A DNA stretch of 64,000 nt from Roseovarius mucosus DSM 17069 (GTDB lineage: Bacteria; Pseudomonadota; Alphaproteobacteria; Rhodobacterales; Rhodobacteraceae), in contig NZ_KN293975.1 of assembly GCF_000768555.3 (NCBI RefSeq), positions 725,344 through 789,343 of the forward strand, in the 5' to 3' direction. The notes below the pieces were generated by a model that was given only the letters and a program-made list of their open reading frames with translations, ran no database searches and was not told the origin of the DNA. Of this stretch, positions 22,577 to 32,700 are shown one piece after another. The position numbers and the translations under genes are program-made. How positions within the stretch are numbered: position 1 is the stretch's first letter; each line of letters begins with the position of its first letter.

Positions 22577-22665
22577 ACGACGGGCGAGGCGCGAATTGCA
22601 TGGGGTAACATAATACCTATTTTTTAAGGCATTGTTTTCTAAGGTATAATTTGAACATATGGCGG

Positions 22666-22693
22666 TTGACCTGTGCATCGAACTGATTATAAC
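22666..22693 (+). promoter_or_regulatory. Sigma-70-type promoter of rplM-rpsI
   Basis: TTGACC at 22666-22671, a 16-base spacer, then TATAAC at 22688-22693. It predicts a leader of about 75 bases before rplM. The match is strong for an alphaproteobacterial housekeeping promoter and the position fits a ribosomal protein operon. Confidence 0.7.
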
Positions 22694-22772
22694 CCGTCCA
22701 TCGCATCAGAGGCGCCCGCTGGGTGGCCAAAACTGATCAAGACCAAAGACCAAGCACAAGGTTCTGCCTGAC

Positions 22773-23237
22773 ATGAAAACATTCTCTGCTACCCCGGCAG
22801 ATATCGACAAGAAATGGATCCTGATCGACGCCGAGGGCGTTGTTCTGGGCCGTCTTGCCTCGATCATCGCCATGCGTCTGCGCGGCAAACACAAGGCCAG
22901 CTTTACCCCTCACATGGACATGGGTGACAACGTGATCGTCATCAATGCCGACAAGGTTCAGCTGACCGGCAACAAGCGTAACAAGCCCAACTATTGGCAC
23001 ACTGGCCATCCGGGCGGCATCAAATCCCGCACCACCGGCGAGATCCTCGAGGGTAAATACCCCGAGCGCGTCGTGATGCAGGCGGTCAAGCGCATGCTGC
23101 CGGGCAATCGCCTGAGCCGCACGCAGATGACCAACCTGCGCGTCTATGCAGGCGGCGAGCACCCCCACGAGGCGCAGAGCCCCGAGGTGCTGGACGTCAA
23201 ATCCATGAACTCCAAGAATACGCGGGTGGCTTACTGA
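22773..23237 (+). CDS. rplM: 50S ribosomal protein L13
   Basis: A 154-residue L13 with [16 protein letters not shown] at the N-terminus, [11 protein letters not shown], and the late signature [21 protein letters not shown]. It binds 23S rRNA early in 50S assembly. It is followed by rpsI with a one-base overlap (TGATG), the conserved L13-S9 operon. Confidence 0.98.
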   Translation: MKTFSATPADIDKKWILIDAEGVVLGRLASIIAMRLRGKHKASFTPHMDMGDNVIVINADKVQLTGNKRNKPNYWHTGHPGGIKSRTTGEILEGKYPERVVMQAVKRMLPGNRLSRTQMTNLRVYAGGEHPHEAQSPEVLDVKSMNSKNTRVAY

Positions 23238-23728
23238 TGGCTGACGAAATCAAATCCCTCGAAGGTCTCGAAGCCGTCGCTGGCGGTGTGAGCGCCGCAG
23301 CCGTGGCGATGGAAGCTCCGCGTGAGCCGGTGCGCGATGCGCTTGGCCGGTCCTATGCCACGGGCAAGCGGAAAGATGCGGTTGCCCGCGTTTGGATCAA
23401 GCCCGGTTCGGGCAAGGTTGTGGTCAATGGCAAGCCGATGAACGAGTATTTCGCGCGTCCCGTGCTTCAGATGATCCTGAAGCAGCCGTTCACGGTTTCT
23501 GGCACCGAAGGCCAGTTCGACGTGATGGCAACGGTTGCCGGTGGTGGTTTGTCGGGTCAGGCCGGTGCGGTCAAGCATGGTGTGTCCAAGGCACTTCAGC
23601 TTTATGATCCCAGCCTGCGCGGCGCGCTCAAGGCGGCCGGGTTCCTGACCCGTGACAGCCGCGTCGTGGAACGGAAGAAATACGGTAAGGCCAAGGCTCG
23701 CCGCAGCTTCCAGTTCTCGAAGCGCTGA
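23237..23728 (+). CDS. rpsI: 30S ribosomal protein S9
   Basis: A 163-residue S9 with the extended N-terminus seen in alphaproteobacteria. The conserved core is [38 protein letters not shown] and the basic tail [17 protein letters not shown] that reaches the ribosomal P site. It starts inside the rplM stop codon, and a strong terminator hairpin lies 22 bases downstream. Confidence 0.98.
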   Translation: MADEIKSLEGLEAVAGGVSAAAVAMEAPREPVRDALGRSYATGKRKDAVARVWIKPGSGKVVVNGKPMNEYFARPVLQMILKQPFTVSGTEGQFDVMATVAGGGLSGQAGAVKHGVSKALQLYDPSLRGALKAAGFLTRDSRVVERKKYGKAKARRSFQFSKR

Positions 23729-23749
23729 TCCATTTCGGATTATACACTC

Positions 23750-23776
23750 AAAGGGCCGCCCACTGGGCGGCCCTTT
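23750..23776 (+). terminator. Terminator of the rplM-rpsI operon
   Basis: AAAGGGCCGCCCA and TGGGCGGCCCTTT form a near-perfect long stem with a very short loop. The T tract is brief (CCCTTTCG), but the flanking A/T pairs make it usable from both strands. It may also serve the convergent DUF2852 gene. Confidence 0.75.
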
Positions 23777-23793
23777 CGTATGTGACAGAGGTT

Positions 23794-24171
23794 TCAGGCG
23801 GTGGGCTGCGCCGGTGTGGGGTTGCGGCGTTCGTCGATGAACTGATCGAATTCGGCCTTGTCGCGTGCATCGCGCAGGCGTTGCAGGAAGGCTTCGAATT
23901 GCTCTTGCTCTTCTTCGAGCCGGCGCAGCGTGTCGGCCTTGTAGGCGTCAAAGGCGGCGTTGCCGGTGTTGCGCGTGGCGTGGCGGCGTTGAAAGCGGGG
24001 TGTTGCGCTGCGACAGGTCATGCGGTTGCTCCAAATCATATAGCCGAGTAGGGCGAGGCCGATTGGCCAAAAGACGATGAAACCAAGGATCATCGCGATG
24101 ATCCAAGCGGGTTTGCCTTGGCGATCAAGCCAAGATTCGGCCTGTGAAGGCCAGGTGGCGATGGCGGACAT
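23794..24171 (-). CDS. DUF2852 small membrane protein
   Basis: A 125-residue protein of the DUF2852 family. One membrane helix lies near residues 20-45 (PAWIIAMILGFIVFWPIGLALLGYMIW region). It is followed by an Arg-rich segment and a charged coiled coil (DTLRRLEEEQEQFEAFLQRL) ending DQFIDERR. Function is unknown. GAAGGAG lies just upstream of the ATG. A perfect 23-base palindrome lies 18 bases before the start, and a TetR gene sits immediately upstream, so it is likely a direct target of that repressor. Confidence 0.8.
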   Translation of the reverse strand: MSAIATWPSQAESWLDRQGKPAWIIAMILGFIVFWPIGLALLGYMIWSNRMTCRSATPRFQRRHATRNTGNAAFDAYKADTLRRLEEEQEQFEAFLQRLRDARDKAEFDQFIDERRNPTPAQPTA

Positions 24172-24188
24172 GTGGTCTCCTTCTCAGT

Positions 24189-24211
24189 TGTAAATGTTAC
24201 TTACATTTACA
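24189..24211. promoter_or_regulatory. TetR-type palindromic operator
   Basis: TGTAAATGT and ACATTTACA form a perfect 9-base inverted repeat with a 5-base spacer. It lies between the TetR gene and DUF2852, 18 bases before the DUF2852 start on the minus strand, where a repressor would block transcription. Confidence 0.65.
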
Positions 24212-24262
24212 TAAGTGGGGTGCCAATTTTGCCATGCAAGAGGTGTATTCGGATTTTTTGAA

Positions 24263-24886
24263 TCAGGAGCCGCTGTCAGGTGGAATGAGGCCCAGACCGC
24301 GCAGATAGACGCTGATCCCGGATTCGAGCAGGTCTTCGGGAGGGAAGGGCGCGCGCGCGCCCGGAGCACCGCGTGCGTAAAGTTCGACCACCCCGTGGCT
24401 CATCGCCCAAACATGGGCCGCGAACATCGCCGCAGGCGGGCGGCGGTCGGGTGGCAAATGCGCAGAGAGGGCGGCCGCGGCGCGGGTGAGGATCGCTTGC
24501 GCGCGTCCCGCCGCGTCGGCCAGTTCCGGGTTGGTGTTGACCGAGAGACCGGATTCGAACATCGCCACATAATGCCCCGCATTCGAGCGGGCAAAGGCCA
24601 GATAGGCACGCCCCGTCGCCATGAAAGCCGTCAGCGGATTGGGGCGGGCATCGTTGAACGCGGCTTCCATCCGGGTGACAAAGATTTCAAAGCCTTGGCG
24701 GGCGGCCTCGGCAATCAGAGCCTCGCGGCCTGAAAAATGCCGGTAGGGGGCGGCGGTCGACACGCCGGCCAGCTTGGCGGCCTCGGCCATGGTAAAGCCC
24801 TGCGGTCCTTTTTCGGCAATAAGGGCCAGCGTGGCCTCGACCAGAGCCTGCCGCAAATTGCCGTGGTGATAGCCCTGTTTACCCAT
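24263..24886 (-). CDS. TetR/AcrR family transcriptional regulator
   Basis: A 207-residue regulator whose N-terminal helix-turn-helix is [21 protein letters not shown]. The C-terminal ligand domain includes [10 protein letters not shown] and [17 protein letters not shown], close to the TetR_C_33/WHG type. The ATG at 24886 lies inside the last codons of ppk2 (8-base overlap), so it may be co-translated with it. The longer frame to 25012 would lie inside ppk2. The palindrome at 24189-24211 is its probable operator. Confidence 0.85.
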   Translation of the reverse strand: MGKQGYHHGNLRQALVEATLALIAEKGPQGFTMAEAAKLAGVSTAAPYRHFSGREALIAEAARQGFEIFVTRMEAAFNDARPNPLTAFMATGRAYLAFARSNAGHYVAMFESGLSVNTNPELADAAGRAQAILTRAAAALSAHLPPDRRPPAAMFAAHVWAMSHGVVELYARGAPGARAPFPPEDLLESGISVYLRGLGLIPPDSGS

Positions 24887-25748
24887 GCCAGACTTCAGGG
24901 CCGCCAACGATGCCCGCATCACAGACGCCCACCGCGCGGACGTCCTTGCGGGCATAGTCCAGTTGGCTGAGGACATGGCGGATGGCCTCGATCCGGGCGC
25001 GCCGTTTGTCATCCGAGCGCACCACGGTCCAAGGCGCGTGATCAGTATGGCTGCGGGTCAGGGTTTCGGCGATGGCGGCGGTGTAGCTGTCCCATTTCTT
25101 GAGACCTTCGACATCAATCCAGCTGAGTTTCCATTGCTTGAGCAGATCCTGTTCGCGGTCGAGAAAGCGGCGGAGTTGTTCGGCGCGCCCGACATTGAGC
25201 CAGATCTTGAAGAGATGAATGCCCTCATCAATGAGCATCCGCTCGAAATCCGGCACTTGGGCAAAAAAGTGCTCGCGCTGTGCGTCAGTGCAAAAGCCAA
25301 AGACCTTTTCCACCACGGCGCGGTTGTACCAGCTTCGGTCATAGAAGACGATTTCGCCACCCGAGGGCAAATGGTCGATATAGCGCTGGAAATACCATTG
25401 CGTTGCTTCGACGTCTGAGGGTTTGCTGAGCGCCACGACGCGCGCGCCGCGCGGGTTGAGATATTCACGGAACCGCTTGATCGTGCCACCTTTTCCCGCC
25501 GCGTCACGTCCCTCAAAGAGGATGGCAATGCGCGCGCCGCTTTCCTTGGCCCAATGCTGAAGCTTGACCAGTTCGATTTGCAGCTTTGCGATCTCTTTCT
25601 CGTAGGTCTTTTTCGAAAGCCCCTCGGAATAGGGGAAATCGCCGCCCAAGATGTCATCCTTGTCGGCGCGGCGGATTTCCTTGCGGATCGCATCGGGGGC
25701 TTCGGTTTCGAAAAAGGCGCTGATTGCGCCGTCAAAGGGCAGGTCCAT
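24879..25748 (-). CDS. ppk2: Polyphosphate kinase 2
   Basis: A 289-residue PPK2 of the single-domain class. Walker A is [15 protein letters not shown], the lid region includes [15 protein letters not shown], and Walker B is [16 protein letters not shown]. It transfers phosphate between polyphosphate and nucleotides, often making GTP or ATP. It overlaps the TetR gene by 8 bases, an unusual pairing. Confidence 0.92.
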   Translation of the reverse strand: MDLPFDGAISAFFETEAPDAIRKEIRRADKDDILGGDFPYSEGLSKKTYEKEIAKLQIELVKLQHWAKESGARIAILFEGRDAAGKGGTIKRFREYLNPRGARVVALSKPSDVEATQWYFQRYIDHLPSGGEIVFYDRSWYNRAVVEKVFGFCTDAQREHFFAQVPDFERMLIDEGIHLFKIWLNVGRAEQLRRFLDREQDLLKQWKLSWIDVEGLKKWDSYTAAIAETLTRSHTDHAPWTVVRSDDKRRARIEAIRHVLSQLDYARKDVRAVGVCDAGIVGGPEVWHG

Positions 25749-25785
25749 GGGGCCTCTCGCAATGGTTTCGGGCCAGTATGGCGGC

Positions 25786-26754
25786 TCAATCGGCGGGGCG
25801 CAATCCGGCGCGGGTTGCAGCGCGATTTATAGCGGAAACGACCGCCTCGGGGGCGCTGTGATGCGGCATATGGCCGACGCCGTCGAGAACGGTCAAATGC
25901 GCGTCTTTGACCTGCGCCGCAAGCGGTTCGGAGTGGATCGAGACACCTACGGTGGTATCGGCGGTGCCATGCACGATTTCAACGGGCACGCTAATCTCGG
26001 CGTAACGCGTGTGCAGCGCCTCGATCTCACCCAGAAGGTTGGCGCGTTGCAGGGCATTGGCGCGCAAGGAATGGCGGCGGAGTGTCAGGCCCGCGCCGAT
26101 ATGATCCATGTAACCGGCGGGCGGTTCTTGCGGCGCAAAAATCTCTTGCACAGCCTTTTCGACGCGGCTGTCGGGGACAAAGGCGGTGAGGAGCGGGATC
26201 ACAAGCGGCCCCAGCACGGGATGCGAGAGCACGCGGTAGTAGGTGGAAAGGCCCGTATCCCAGGGCTCCGCAGCACCGGCGATGTTCACCAGGGCCGCGA
26301 TGTGATCGGGCTGCGTCACAGCCCATGCAAGCGCCACGGCGCCCCCATAGCTGTGTCCCAGCACGATCGGTTTGTCGGCTCCCAATTGCGCCGCCGCCTC
26401 TTGCAGGAGCGCCGCTTGCTGGGTGATCGTGGCACCGGTGCGGTTGATCCGCGGAGTATATCCGAGACCGGGACGGTCCAGGACGATCACGCGGTAGTCC
26501 TGCGCCAGACGCGGGGCAAGATCAAAGGTCAGGTCGCGGGTGTTTCCAGAGGCCCCGTGAATGAGCACGAGATCGGGGCCCTTGCCCATCACCACCGCAT
26601 GCACGGGGTGGCCTTGGACCGTGATGATCTGGCCCTCGGGGGGAAAGGCCGCCTCGGCGCGTGCCTCATGGCTGCGCGCGCGATGCTGGGTCCAGCCCCA
26701 GAGCGCGGTCAGGCAGGCCGCGAGCAGGATCAGGGATTTAACCGCCAATGGCAT
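25786..26754 (-). CDS. Alpha/beta hydrolase
   Basis: A 322-residue alpha/beta hydrolase. An N-terminal hydrophobic segment (residues 5-22) serves as signal anchor, [12 protein letters not shown] is the HG oxyanion segment, the nucleophile elbow is GHSYGG, and the acid and His are in VHGTADTTV and [11 protein letters not shown]. The substrate is unknown. It overlaps the end of metA by 17 bases, so it is expressed with it. That overlap could suggest an ester-linked role, but nothing in the sequence proves it. Confidence 0.82.
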   Translation of the reverse strand: MPLAVKSLILLAACLTALWGWTQHRARSHEARAEAAFPPEGQIITVQGHPVHAVVMGKGPDLVLIHGASGNTRDLTFDLAPRLAQDYRVIVLDRPGLGYTPRINRTGATITQQAALLQEAAAQLGADKPIVLGHSYGGAVALAWAVTQPDHIAALVNIAGAAEPWDTGLSTYYRVLSHPVLGPLVIPLLTAFVPDSRVEKAVQEIFAPQEPPAGYMDHIGAGLTLRRHSLRANALQRANLLGEIEALHTRYAEISVPVEIVHGTADTTVGVSIHSEPLAAQVKDAHLTVLDGVGHMPHHSAPEAVVSAINRAATRAGLRPAD

Positions 26755-27661
26755 TCATGTCGAAAGGGGTCGTTTGATAGATCTGGTTCACCCAGTTGCC
26801 ATAGAGAAGATGCGCGTGGCTGCGCCAGCGGTTTTGCGGCGGGCGTGCGGGATCGTCGCCGGGGTAGTAATTGCAGGGCACATTGATGGGCGTGCCATTG
26901 GCCACGTCGCGGTCATATTCCTGTTTGAGCGTGTCGCTGTCATATTCGAAGTGGTTGAAGATGTAGAGCGCACGGCGCGTGGTATCTTCGACCAGGCAGG
27001 GGCCAACCTCGTCGCTGTCGAGAAGGATCCTGAGGCCTGGCACAGCATCGATCTCGGCGCGCTTCATTTCGGTCCAGCGGCTGACGGGGATCACGCAATC
27101 GTCGGAAAACCCACGCAGATAAGGCGAGGCGGGTGCCATGTTGCGGTGCCTAAAGCACCCAAAGGCCTTGGCGGGCAGCATGTGCTTCTTAACCCCGTGG
27201 AAATGGTTGATCATGGCCATGCCGCCCCAGCATACGCCAAAGGTGGAATGCACATGGGACTGGGTCCAGGCGAACACGCGCTCCAGCTCTGCCCAATAGG
27301 TCACGGCGTCGAAATCGAGATGCTCGATTGGCGCGCCGGTGATGATGAGGCCATCGTATTTGTCGCCAGAGGCGGCGACCTCGTCAAAAGGGCGATAAAA
27401 GCTCTCCATATGCTCGGCGGCGGTGTTCTTGGTCTGATGCTCGCTCATGCGGATCAGGTCGAAGTCGATCTGCAGCGGCGTGGCCCCGATCAACCGGGCG
27501 AACTGGTTTTCGGTCTGGATCTTTTTCGGCATGAGGTTGAGGAGGCCGATGCGCAGGGGGCGAATATCCTGCCGCGCGGCCTGATCCGGATCCACCACCA
27601 TTACCCCTTCACGCGTCAGCACGTCATAGGCGGGCAGGTCTGCGGGGATCTTGATGGGCAT
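26738..27661 (-). CDS. metA: Homoserine O-acyltransferase MetA
   Basis: A 307-residue MetA. It has [17 protein letters not shown] near the N-terminus, the nucleophile Cys in [11 protein letters not shown] and the His/Glu dyad in IFNHFEYD. It acylates homoserine in methionine synthesis; many MetA proteins outside enterobacteria use acetyl-CoA, so succinyl versus acetyl is open. It lies 27 bases after a P-loop ATPase gene and overlaps a hydrolase gene. No SAM riboswitch is visible in the short gap. Confidence 0.93.
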   Translation of the reverse strand: MPIKIPADLPAYDVLTREGVMVVDPDQAARQDIRPLRIGLLNLMPKKIQTENQFARLIGATPLQIDFDLIRMSEHQTKNTAAEHMESFYRPFDEVAASGDKYDGLIITGAPIEHLDFDAVTYWAELERVFAWTQSHVHSTFGVCWGGMAMINHFHGVKKHMLPAKAFGCFRHRNMAPASPYLRGFSDDCVIPVSRWTEMKRAEIDAVPGLRILLDSDEVGPCLVEDTTRRALYIFNHFEYDSDTLKQEYDRDVANGTPINVPCNYYPGDDPARPPQNRWRSHAHLLYGNWVNQIYQTTPFDMNAIGG

Positions 27662-27688
27662 AGGGCGGGTTTCCTTGATTGTCTGGCC

Positions 27689-28561
27689 TTAGATAGGCGT
27701 GGCGGCGCGGCGCTCAAGGGCGGTGGCGATCAACCCTTCGAAGTCTTGCGCGGTCTTGACCGCCGCTACCTCATTGGCGCTCACGCTCACGCCCCATTTA
27801 ACCATCGCCTCATAGCGCGGCTGACGATGGGCGAGCGCGCGCGCATAGGTCCAGCGAATGAAACTGTCAGGATCAACTTCGCTCTCTTGGCATTTGTTTT
27901 CGCTTAGATATTCCGTCCATGCCGCGTCAAGAAACTCGGGCTGATAGGCCATCGGTTTGGGGGCGCGATCAAAACGGCGAATGAGTTCGGCGGTATGCGC
28001 CTCGGACCCTTCGATATGGATGAGCAGGCAATGCTCGGAAAGTTCGGTCAGGATCGGATCGGCGGGATCGTCCCCGTCCACCCATTCACAGATCGAACCG
28101 CCGGTGTCGCAGATGAAATGAGGATAGCCATAAAGGGCACCCGCTCGGCGGATGAAGTAGGCGGTATCCATAAGAGCGTGAATTTCCGCCTGCCGGAACT
28201 GTTCCTGCCGGATGCGATATTCGTCGATGGGCAGACCGCCCTTGGCCGGGTTCCCCGGCTTGCCCAGGTAGGTCGAAACCGGAGTGAGATTGTTAAAGGT
28301 GATGTTGGAGCCGATATAGATCGAGTCGCTGAGCAGGAGGTCGCGCAAAAAGGGCACCTGCATCGCATGTGCCTTGGCGTTGTCCGCGATGAGTTCGCCC
28401 ATGTAGCGTGTGCCGATGCGGTAGTCGATGGAATAATGAAACCAGTCCCCGGCGTCGCGCAACATGTTCGACAGATGCGTCTTGCCAAGCCCGGACATGC
28501 CATAGAACAGCACCCGTTTGTTTGTGGCCTCGCGCCAGTCTTGTGCTGAAGTATAGATCAT
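27689..28561 (-). CDS. P-loop ATPase of unknown function upstream of metA
   Basis: A 290-residue protein with a Walker A motif YGMSGLGKTHLS near residues 22-31. It has SIDYRIGTRYMGE, CDTGGSICEW and a C-terminal helical part, with no membrane segment. The family is conserved in Rhodobacterales as far as I recall, but I know no function. The ATG at 28561 has GGGAG upstream; the GTG at 28564 is one codon earlier. It is the first gene of an operon with metA and a hydrolase. Kinase or nucleotide-sensing roles are possible. Confidence 0.7.
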   Translation of the reverse strand: MIYTSAQDWREATNKRVLFYGMSGLGKTHLSNMLRDAGDWFHYSIDYRIGTRYMGELIADNAKAHAMQVPFLRDLLLSDSIYIGSNITFNNLTPVSTYLGKPGNPAKGGLPIDEYRIRQEQFRQAEIHALMDTAYFIRRAGALYGYPHFICDTGGSICEWVDGDDPADPILTELSEHCLLIHIEGSEAHTAELIRRFDRAPKPMAYQPEFLDAAWTEYLSENKCQESEVDPDSFIRWTYARALAHRQPRYEAMVKWGVSVSANEVAAVKTAQDFEGLIATALERRAATPI

Positions 28562-28622
28562 CACCGCTCCCTCTCGCGGGCTTGGTACAAAGCGCGTGGC
28601 GCGGGGTCAAATGCAATCATGC

Positions 28623-28651
28623 AAAAGCCCCGCCCGGATGAGGGGTGGGGC
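28623..28651 (-). terminator. Intrinsic terminator after the first FadL-type gene
   Basis: On the minus strand GCCCC-A-CCC pairs with GGG-C-GGGGC across a CTCATCC loop, followed by TTTT. It lies 24 bases after the porin stop codon. Confidence 0.65.
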
Positions 28652-28674
28652 CTGAATTTGCTTGGTCAGATCGC

Positions 28675-29793
28675 TTAGAAGCGGAAGGCAACCTTGGTGC
28701 CGATGGCAATGGCATCGCTGCCAGAGAAGGCGGTCACGCTCGAATTGGCATCGCCGATGTCGAAATACTTGATACCCGCGGTGATTTCCCATGCTTCGGT
28801 TTCATATGTGGCCGCAAGCCCGTAGCTGAAATAGCCGTCCTTGCCAGAGAGGTTACCTACAACGTCGCCCTCGTCTTTTTCATAGCCAAGGATGAGCGCG
28901 CCGCTCCAGTTCTCGTTGAACCGCCGACCGAGACCCAGCTCATAGGTCCAGATGTCGCTCGGGCCGCTGGCGATGGGCACGTTGACCGGAACGCCGGTGG
29001 CCACCGAGAAAAAGTCACCCGGCTGCACAGCGAATTTCGACCATTCCCGCCATTTGACGGAGCCGAAGAGCAGCGTGTCCTTGGCAATGCCCGACTGGGC
29101 ATGCAGGGTGAACGCCTGCGGAATTTCCACCTTGAAGCCTGCGCCGGTGTTGTCCTTGAAGTCGTGCTCGGTCTTGGATTCGTAGGTCAGGGCAACGCGC
29201 AGCGCGATGTCGGGGATTTCATAGGCGGCACCCAATAGATAGCCGACCTGAAAATCCTTGCTCACACCCAGTGTATAGGGATTGTTTGGGGCAGGAACCG
29301 CGCTGCCCAGTGTGGCAGGAGAGATCACGGTCAGGTTCCCCGAGAGGCCGATATAACGCAGACCACCATAGATGCTGAAACGCTCGGTGGCCTTGTATTT
29401 TGCAAGTGCCGTGAAGGCAATGGAACTGACCTCTGCATTCGAGCCGCCGAAGAAAGCGCCGCCCAAAGCCGCCGGGGGCGTACGGTAGTTGACCGAAGCG
29501 CCGACCGGCTCGTCGACGACGAAAGCGAGCGCAATCCGGTCATTCAGTTCGTGCTTGTAGCCGCCTGCAAAGGACTGATAGCGGTTCTGGATATTGCCTG
29601 TGGGCGCTGTTGGGATGCCCGGAAGCGCGGTCCCCGAAACAGAGGGATCGACGGTCGCGGCCGAAAACTCGAGATAGTTCTTACCCTTTTCGAACAGGAT
29701 CATCGAGGGATCGCCCCGACGTTCGATTTCGCCGCCAAAGGCTGTTGATGCGGTGGCGGCGATCACTGTCGCCGCAAGCCAGGTTGTCTTCAT
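28675..29793 (-). CDS. FadL/OmpP1-type outer-membrane transporter
   Basis: A 372-residue outer-membrane protein: signal peptide (about 1-20, ending AFG), a beta-barrel with alternating aromatic residues, and the terminal GTKVAFRF ending in Phe. Barrel features match the FadL/OmpP1 family of long-chain fatty acid and hydrophobic-compound channels, although the family N-terminal hatch motif is weak. The ATG at 29793 follows GGAGAGGGACATC. The longer frame from 29982 is not supported. A terminator follows. Confidence 0.78.
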   Translation of the reverse strand: MKTTWLAATVIAATASTAFGGEIERRGDPSMILFEKGKNYLEFSAATVDPSVSGTALPGIPTAPTGNIQNRYQSFAGGYKHELNDRIALAFVVDEPVGASVNYRTPPAALGGAFFGGSNAEVSSIAFTALAKYKATERFSIYGGLRYIGLSGNLTVISPATLGSAVPAPNNPYTLGVSKDFQVGYLLGAAYEIPDIALRVALTYESKTEHDFKDNTGAGFKVEIPQAFTLHAQSGIAKDTLLFGSVKWREWSKFAVQPGDFFSVATGVPVNVPIASGPSDIWTYELGLGRRFNENWSGALILGYEKDEGDVVGNLSGKDGYFSYGLAATYETEAWEITAGIKYFDIGDANSSVTAFSGSDAIAIGTKVAFRF

Positions 29794-29932
29794 GATGTCC
29801 CTCTCCTCCAGAGTTATTGACGTCACATTACCGTTACGCCGAATCTGGTCAATCTTTGACGCGGCGTCACGAATTGAGACGTGGCGGCGGGTGGCGTGGG
29901 GGACACACCTTATAAGGGAAAAAAGTGCGTAT

Positions 29933-30820
29933 TCAGGCGCTTTTGCGCGTTTCGCGCCAAAGATTGAGATAATTCGCGCCAAAGATTACAAGCGCACCCA
30001 AGATCACAAATGCGTCAACAGGTTCCGCATACACCAAAACACCGATGATCGCGATCACGGGCAGGCGCAAAAAATCTACCGGCGTGACCAGGGTGGCGGG
30101 GGCGAGCGAGAGTGCCGTGGTCAAACAGAAATGCGCCACGAGTCCCGCGCAGCCGATCAGCACCAGCCATGGGGCAGAGGTGAGCGAGGGCAAAGCGATG
30201 TCGCCGTCATACCCGGCGCAGGCCAGACCGAGGCCGATTTGCAGGAGAGTCATCCAGAAGAGGATGCAGGTGAGGGTTTCGGTGCGGGTCAGGCGCTTGG
30301 TCATCAGGATCGAGCCGGCAAAGCCGATGGCCGCAGCCGCAGCCGCGATCGTGCCCATGTTGAGGGTCTCGGGGCTGGGGCGGGCGACGATGAGGATACC
30401 GGCAAAGCCGATGACGGCGGCGAGCGCGCGGGTGCCGGTCAGACGTTCGCCGAGGACAAGAGGCGAGAGGATCAGAACCCAGAGGGGTGCAGTGAATTCG
30501 AGGGCAAAGACCTGGGCCAGTGGAATGACGGTGATGGCGTAGAACCACAGGTTCTGGCCGGTGAAATGGCACAGATTGCGAATGATATGCGTGCGCGGGC
30601 TGCGCGTGGTGATGGTGCCAATCTGGCCGGTCAGGCGGGCGACGCCAAGCACGAGAACAAAGCCCACGATGCTGCGATACATCATGATTTCGAACGTATC
30701 GAGTTCAAAACTGACCGCGCGCCCCGCGACCGCCATGGAGGAGAAAGAAGCGACTGCGCCCAGCATCCAGAGCCCTGCGCGCAGGGCCTGTGGTGCGGGG
30801 GCTGGTGCCGCCAGACTCAT
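29933..30820 (-). CDS. EamA/DMT-family transporter
   Basis: A 295-residue protein with ten predicted membrane helices in two EamA repeats. The first ends near VLGERLTGTRALAAVIGFAGI and the second starts at NMGTIAAAAAAIGFAG. It probably exports a small metabolite; the substrate is not inferable. It overlaps the upstream monooxygenase gene (ATGA), which overlaps guaA, so the three genes form one transcription unit. Confidence 0.85.
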   Translation of the reverse strand: MSLAAPAPAPQALRAGLWMLGAVASFSSMAVAGRAVSFELDTFEIMMYRSIVGFVLVLGVARLTGQIGTITTRSPRTHIIRNLCHFTGQNLWFYAITVIPLAQVFALEFTAPLWVLILSPLVLGERLTGTRALAAVIGFAGILIVARPSPETLNMGTIAAAAAAIGFAGSILMTKRLTRTETLTCILFWMTLLQIGLGLACAGYDGDIALPSLTSAPWLVLIGCAGLVAHFCLTTALSLAPATLVTPVDFLRLPVIAIIGVLVYAEPVDAFVILGALVIFGANYLNLWRETRKSA

Positions 30821-31089
30821 TCCTCGGAAATCTCGAAGTGGCGGGGCATATCAGCGGTGAAGCGCCACCAGTCGCTGGCGCGTGTGCGGGTCTGATGCGC
30901 ATCAAAGGCGCTGCGGTCTACAAACCGCTCGGACACGCTGAATTCTCCGGGGGCGGTTTCGGTCACGTCAAACGCGAGGCAACCCGGTTCGGCGCGACTG
31001 AGGCGGATATGCTCGGGCAGGGCGGCGCGCACGGTTTCGACCTCTTCGAGCGCGCAAGTGAGCGTGCCGGTGAGCCGGATCACTCCCAC
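30817..31089 (-). CDS. Antibiotic biosynthesis monooxygenase (ABM) family protein
   Basis: A 90-residue dimeric alpha/beta-barrel protein with [19 protein letters not shown] and [20 protein letters not shown], as in YgiN-type quinol monooxygenases. The function is uncertain. It starts at GTG 31089 inside the end of guaA (10-base overlap) and overlaps the EamA gene, so all three are translationally coupled. Confidence 0.8.
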   Translation of the reverse strand: MGVIRLTGTLTCALEEVETVRAALPEHIRLSRAEPGCLAFDVTETAPGEFSVSERFVDRSAFDAHQTRTRASDWWRFTADMPRHFEISEE

Positions 31090-32648
31090 TCGATTGTTCC
31101 CGGAGGCTTCGAGGTGATGTCATAAGTCACACGGTTGATGCCCTTGACCTCGTTGATGATGCGCGTTGCGGTTTCGCCCAGAAAGTCGTGGGTGAAGGGG
31201 TAGTAATCCGCCGTCATCCCATCAACGCTCGTCACCGCGCGCAGCGCGCAGGCGAAATCATAGGTGCGCCCGTCGCCCATGACACCCACGGTGCGCACCG
31301 GCAGGATTGCGACAAAGGCCTGCCAGATTTCATCGTAAAGCCCGTGTTTGCGAATCTGGTCGATATAGACCGCATCGGCCTTGCGCAGGATCTCGAGCTT
31401 TTCGCGGGTGATCTCGCCGGGGCAGCGGATCGCCAAACCGGGGCCGGGGAAAGGATGACGGCCGATGAAGCTCTGGGGCAGGCCAAGCTCGCGGCCCAAG
31501 GCGCGGACCTCGTCCTTGAAAAGCTCGCGCAACGGCTCGACCAGTTTCAGGCCCATTTTCTCGGGCAGGCCGCCGACGTTGTGATGCGACTTGATGGTCA
31601 CTGAGGGACCGCCGGAAAAACTGACGCTTTCGATCACATCGGGGTAAAGCGTGCCCTGGGCAAGAAACTCGGCCCCCTCGATTTGCCCGGCGTATTTCTG
31701 GAATACGTCAATGAACAGGCGGCCGATGGTTTTTCTCTTTATTTCCGGGTCACTTACGCCCTCAAGCTCACCCAGGAAAAGATCGGCCTCATCAGCGTGG
31801 ATGAGGGGGATATTGTAATTGTCGCGGAACATGGCCACGACCTCTTCGGCCTCGCCCTGTCGCAGCAGACCGTGATCGACAAAGACGCAAGTCAGCTGAT
31901 CGCCGATGGCCTCGTGGATCAGCACGGCGGCAACCGAGCTGTCCACCCCGCCCGAGAGGCCGCAGATCACCCGCTTGTCGCCCACCTGGGCGCGGATTTT
32001 GGCAATCGCCTCTTCGCGATAGGCGCCCATCGTCCAGTCGCCTTTAAAACCGGCCAGACGCACGAAATTCTCATACAGCCGCGCCCCGTTCGGGGTGTGG
32101 TGCACCTCTGGGTGAAACTGCACCGCGTAAAAGCGGCGGGCCTGATCGGCGGTGATCGCGAAGGGGGCGCCGGGCGAAGTGCCCAAAACCTCGAATCCGG
32201 GAGCGATTTCAGAGACATGATCGCCATGGCTCATCCAGACCTGCTCACGCGCGCCGGCGTCGAACCAGCCCTCGACAAAGCCGCTGGCAACCCCGGTGGG
32301 GGTCACATAGGCCCGCCCGAACTCGGCGGTGGCGTGCTCTCCGGCTTCCACCTTGCCGCCCAGATCCTGCATCATCACCTGTTGGCCATAGCAGATGCCC
32401 AGGATCGGTACGCCAAGATCATAGGCTGCGCGTGGCGGGCGCGGGCTGCCCTCGCGCATCACGCTGTCAGGGCCGCCGGAAAAGATGATCGCGCGCGGCG
32501 CCATTTCCCTCAAAAAGGCATCCGTCACCTTTTGATAAGGGTGTATTTCGCAATAGACATTCAGCTCGCGCAGGCGCCGCGCGATCAGCTGCGTCACCTG
32601 GCTGCCAAAGTCGATGATGAGGAGGCGGTCATGGGATATCTGGCTCAT
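31080..32648 (-). CDS. guaA: GMP synthase (glutamine-hydrolysing)
   Basis: A 522-residue bifunctional enzyme. The amidotransferase nucleophile Cys is in [17 protein letters not shown] with the His/Glu pair in QFHPEVHHT. The ATP-PPase loop is GLSGGVDSS, and the C-terminal dimerisation domain ends PPGTIEWE. It converts XMP to GMP. The ATG at 32648 gives the standard start; the frame to 32729 adds an unsupported leader. Confidence 0.97.
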   Translation of the reverse strand: MSQISHDRLLIIDFGSQVTQLIARRLRELNVYCEIHPYQKVTDAFLREMAPRAIIFSGGPDSVMREGSPRPPRAAYDLGVPILGICYGQQVMMQDLGGKVEAGEHATAEFGRAYVTPTGVASGFVEGWFDAGAREQVWMSHGDHVSEIAPGFEVLGTSPGAPFAITADQARRFYAVQFHPEVHHTPNGARLYENFVRLAGFKGDWTMGAYREEAIAKIRAQVGDKRVICGLSGGVDSSVAAVLIHEAIGDQLTCVFVDHGLLRQGEAEEVVAMFRDNYNIPLIHADEADLFLGELEGVSDPEIKRKTIGRLFIDVFQKYAGQIEGAEFLAQGTLYPDVIESVSFSGGPSVTIKSHHNVGGLPEKMGLKLVEPLRELFKDEVRALGRELGLPQSFIGRHPFPGPGLAIRCPGEITREKLEILRKADAVYIDQIRKHGLYDEIWQAFVAILPVRTVGVMGDGRTYDFACALRAVTSVDGMTADYYPFTHDFLGETATRIINEVKGINRVTYDITSKPPGTIEWE

Positions 32649-32700
32649 GTCCTGCCTAGTAATTGGCGTCCCGCGCCTGTGCAAGCGAAAGCAGCGCGCC

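Noticed and set aside
27662..27688. Possible SAM riboswitch ahead of metA
   Set aside because: Only 27 bases separate metA from the upstream gene, too few for SAM-II, and the short stretch before the operon's first gene shows no matching structure.
29818..29825. TGACGTCA palindrome upstream of the first FadL-type gene
   Set aside because: An eight-base palindrome without a regulator or repeats nearby is not enough to call an operator.
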